From: Clostridiaceae bacterium
Lineage (GTDB): Bacteria > Bacillota > Clostridia > DSM-8532
Length of the DNA stretch: 47,984 nucleotides
NCBI GenBank assembly: GCA_012719545.1
Contig: JAAYAD010000099.1
Span: 1-47,984, forward strand
Direction of reading: 5' to 3'
Part shown: positions 45,601 to 47,984 of the stretch, in pieces
How the letters are laid out: every line of letters begins with the position of its first letter
Position numbering within the stretch: position 1 is the stretch's first letter
The notes under the pieces: generated by a model
The model's input: the letters and a program-made list of their open reading frames with translations, nothing else
Database searches by the model: none
What the model was told of the DNA's origin: nothing
Program-made: the position numbers and the translations under genes

Positions 45601-47095
45601 GTCTCTCCCTATGTAGGGAGAGTGGATTGAAATCAACGGATCCCTATTATAAATATCCTTTGCCAACCTGTCTCTCCCTATGTAGGGAGAGTGGATTGAA
45701 ATTCCTATATAATCAAACCAAGAACCAAGAGAATCTGTCTCTCCCTATGTAGGGAGAGTGGATTGAAATTTTTTCATACAACGTACATAGTCAGACAATA
45801 TTAGTCTCTCCCTATGTAGGGAGAGTGGATTGAAATTTATTTCGTTAATAAACTGTTTCCTAAAATACTCGTCTCTCCCTATGTAGGGAGAGTGGATTGA
45901 AATTGTAAGCCTTTTCAAGCACCGAATCAAAATGTTTGTCTCTCCCTATGTAGGGAGAGTGGATTGAAATCAATATATTTTAACCGTTGTAGTGCTCCCA
46001 GGGAGTCTCTCCCTATGTAGGGAGAGTGGATTGAAATCTGATACTTCCTGACCACTTAACCAAACTGGCCGAGTCTCTCCCTATGTAGGGAGAGTGGATT
46101 GAAATGTTCATACAGATCATATTCGGAATTCATTTGATACGTCTCTCCCTATGTAGGGAGAGTGGATTGAAATATCTTTGTACCATTTCAACCATAGCAA
46201 TAGTTTTGTCTCTCCCTATGTAGGGAGAGTGGATTGAAATTCTGACTTGCCCGGTCTTTTCATCCTCCATCTTCGTCTCTCCCTATGTAGGGAGAGTGGA
46301 TTGAAATCGTTTGATATTTGCACACTGTTTAAATTGAAGGGCAGTCTCTCCCTATGTAGGGAGAGTGGATTGAAATACGTCTTCAACAGGCATAAGGAAA
46401 GGCTGATCTATGTCTCTCCCTATGTAGGGAGAGTGGATTGAAATAAAGGTCAAGATGGTACTGGTGCAGGCGACATGCGTCTCTCCCTATGTAGGGAGAG
46501 TGGATTGAAATTTATTGTTTAATGATGAATTTCATAAATCTTTCCCGGTCTCTCCCTATGTAGGGAGAGTGGATTGAAATCAGAAAACAAGTATCAAACA
46601 ATAATACCAATAATAAGTCTCTCCCTATGTAGGGAGAGTGGATTGAAATTTAATATGGACCTGGCCAAATGTCATTCACGGTGCGTGTCTCTCCCTATGT
46701 AGGGAGAGTGGATTGAAATTTTACCGCGATATACACCGTATCCCCCACCTTGCACGTCTCTCCCTATGTAGGGAGAGTGGATTGAAATCTGGAATACATA
46801 TCGAGTGCAAAAGAGTGCAAGCTGTCTCTCCCTATGTAGGGAGAGTGGATTGAAATTACCCTGTTATTTCTTTCTCTTAATTTTTCAAGCGTCTCTCCCT
46901 ATGTAGGGAGAGTGGATTGAAATTATGTTGCTATCCTGCAATATTTTGCTTCCGTCTACGTCTCTCCCTATGTAGGGAGAGTGGATTGAAATTAAAATGA
47001 GAACTATTCGCTGGGCAGATGAAGTCTGTCTCTCCCTATGTAGGGAGAGTGGATTGAAATTTTTTAAGTCTGCTATTTGTTCCTGTGTCATATTG

Positions 47096-47128
47096 GTCTC
47101 TCCCTATGTATGGAGAGTGGATTTAAAT
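47096..47128 (+). repeat. Mutated CRISPR repeat inside the array
   Basis: This repeat differs at two positions: TATGG instead of TAGGG in the stem and ATTTAAAT instead of ATTGAAAT in the handle. Repeats on both sides are perfect, so the change arose in place rather than marking the array end. The G to T change in the stem would weaken the hairpin. Confidence 0.85.
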
Positions 47129-47773
47129 TTTTAGCAATTACATCAAATTCATGAGCTAATTGCGTCTCTCCCTATGTAGGGAGAGTGGATTGAAATTATT
47201 ATAAGCATACTTTAAAAAATCTTCTTTTTGGTCTCTCCCTATGTAGGGAGAGTGGATTGAAATTCTTATAATTTCCTTCAAATTGTCAACAAGGTTTGTC
47301 TCTCCCTATGTAGGGAGAGTGGATTGAAATTGCTTCAATGTATCTAAAGATGCAGCTTCCAATAGTCTCTCCCTATGTAGGGAGAGTGGATTGAAATATC
47401 ATTAGAGGTTCGCTTATATATGTGTGTTTGCGTCTCTCCCTATGTAGGGAGAGTGGATTGAAATTGTATTGTTGTACTTGGGACTGCTCCTGCGGCAATG
47501 TCTCTCCCTATGTAGGGAGAGTGGATTGAAATTATCTCTGGCCTCAGTATAGAGCCTCGTGAAAGCTTGTCTCTCCCTATGTAGGGAGAGTGGATTGAAA
47601 TTCAGATCGGACAAACCTGAAGCAAAACAATTTAGTCTCTCCCTATGTAGGGAGAGTGGATTGAAATAATTTGAATGTTATACAACCAGTAGCGCAGTTT
47701 TTCGTCTCTCCCTATGTAGGGAGAGTGGATTGAAATCATAGTATTGATTGGGTCATTTTCAAAATCTGAGTAT

Positions 47774-47984
47774 GTCTCTTCCTATGTAGGGAGAGTGGAT
47801 TGAAATGCATTATGAAAAGGAGTGATGAAGATTGGCACAGGTCTCTCCCTATGTAGGGAGAGTGGATTGAAATACCGCATTGTACAAAAGAATGGCGTGA
47901 GCTTCCAGGTCTCTCCCTATGTAGGGAGAGTGGATTGATATGCATTATGATAAGGAGTGATGAAGATTGGCACAGGTCTCTCGC
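47774..47984 (+). repeat. Degenerate distal repeats with duplicated spacer
   Basis: The repeat at 47774 has TCTTCC for TCTCCC, the repeat at 47909 ends GATAT instead of GAAAT, and the partial repeat at 47976 reads GTCTCTCGC. The spacers at 47807-47840 and 47942-47975 differ at a single base (GAAAAGG versus GATAAGG). Confidence 0.85.

Larger units (their letters stand above)
45601..47984 (+). CRISPR. Type I-C CRISPR array, 35 full repeats plus a partial one
   Basis: The 33-base repeat begins GTCTCTCCC and ends GTGGATTGAAAT. CTCTCCC and GGGAGAG form a hairpin, and cleavage at its 3' base by Cas5c would leave the 11-base handle TGGATTGAAAT. Repeats start at 45601, 45670, 45737, 45804, 45871 and so on to 47909; a 36th starts at 47976 and is cut by the window edge. 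Spacers are 33-37 bases. The leader is on the left, next to cas2. Variants: repeat at 47096 has two changes, 47774 one, 47909 one near its end. Spacer 33 (47807-47840) and spacer 35 (47942-47975) are almost identical. Confidence 0.98.

Noticed and set aside
45543..47945. Several open frames on both strands within the CRISPR leader and array
   Set aside because: They read through repeats, giving repeated SLCRESGLK or SIHSPYIGRD words, and are not proteins.

Overview
The window looks like chromosome of a low-GC, endospore-forming, saccharolytic Clostridia member, plausibly in the Ruminiclostridium/Acetivibrio neighbourhood. This rests on gene content: ytrH/ytrI sporulation genes, a paired GlgC/GlgD ADP-glucose pyrophosphorylase, a membrane pyrophosphatase, a GH65 phosphorylase with a sugar ABC importer, and AGGAGG ribosome binding sites with frequent TTG/GTG starts. 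The genus is an inference. No tRNA, rRNA, insertion sequence or prophage gene was seen.

Left part (1-13.1 kb): a possible CDS tail, RNase P RNA (204-570), yjbQ, the sporulation pair ytrH-ytrI (minus), a THF riboswitch controlling a folT-type transporter gene followed by a traX-like gene, a minus-strand proton pyrophosphatase, tcdA, and a sulfur cluster: cymR-like Rrf2 regulator, metY, mnmA and cysK. An AGTATTCC-type motif recurs at cymR and cysK. A MurD-like protein that has lost its P-loop lysine follows on the minus strand.

Middle part (13.2-30.7 kb): der-plsY-gpsA, glgC-glgD (minus), a J-protein gene and clpB, a small zinc-ribbon gene, cdd-era-recO, a hypothetical gene, a Schlafen/AlbA_2 ATPase-like gene, a P2A cation ATPase and a small membrane zinc-ribbon protein.

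Sugar region (30.7-37.6 kb): a LacI repressor gene, a GH65 disaccharide phosphorylase, an extracellular sugar-binding lipoprotein and two permeases. Four copies of an AAAACGTTT-centred operator lie in this region, one of them inside the GH65 coding sequence. The ABC ATPase and a beta-phosphoglucomutase are not in the window.

Right end (37.8-47.98 kb): a complete-looking type I-C CRISPR-Cas locus in the order cas3-cas5c-cas8c-cas7c-cas4-cas1-cas2, followed by a leader and an array of 35 full repeats plus a partial one, running off the window. cas3 is broken by a frameshift between its two helicase halves. cas8c carries an internal AAGGAGG-TTG start that would make the Cas11c small subunit. The distal array contains a nearly identical spacer pair and mutated repeats. 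This is a known system type; the unusual points are the cas3 break and the details above. I did not find a convincing wholly new system.
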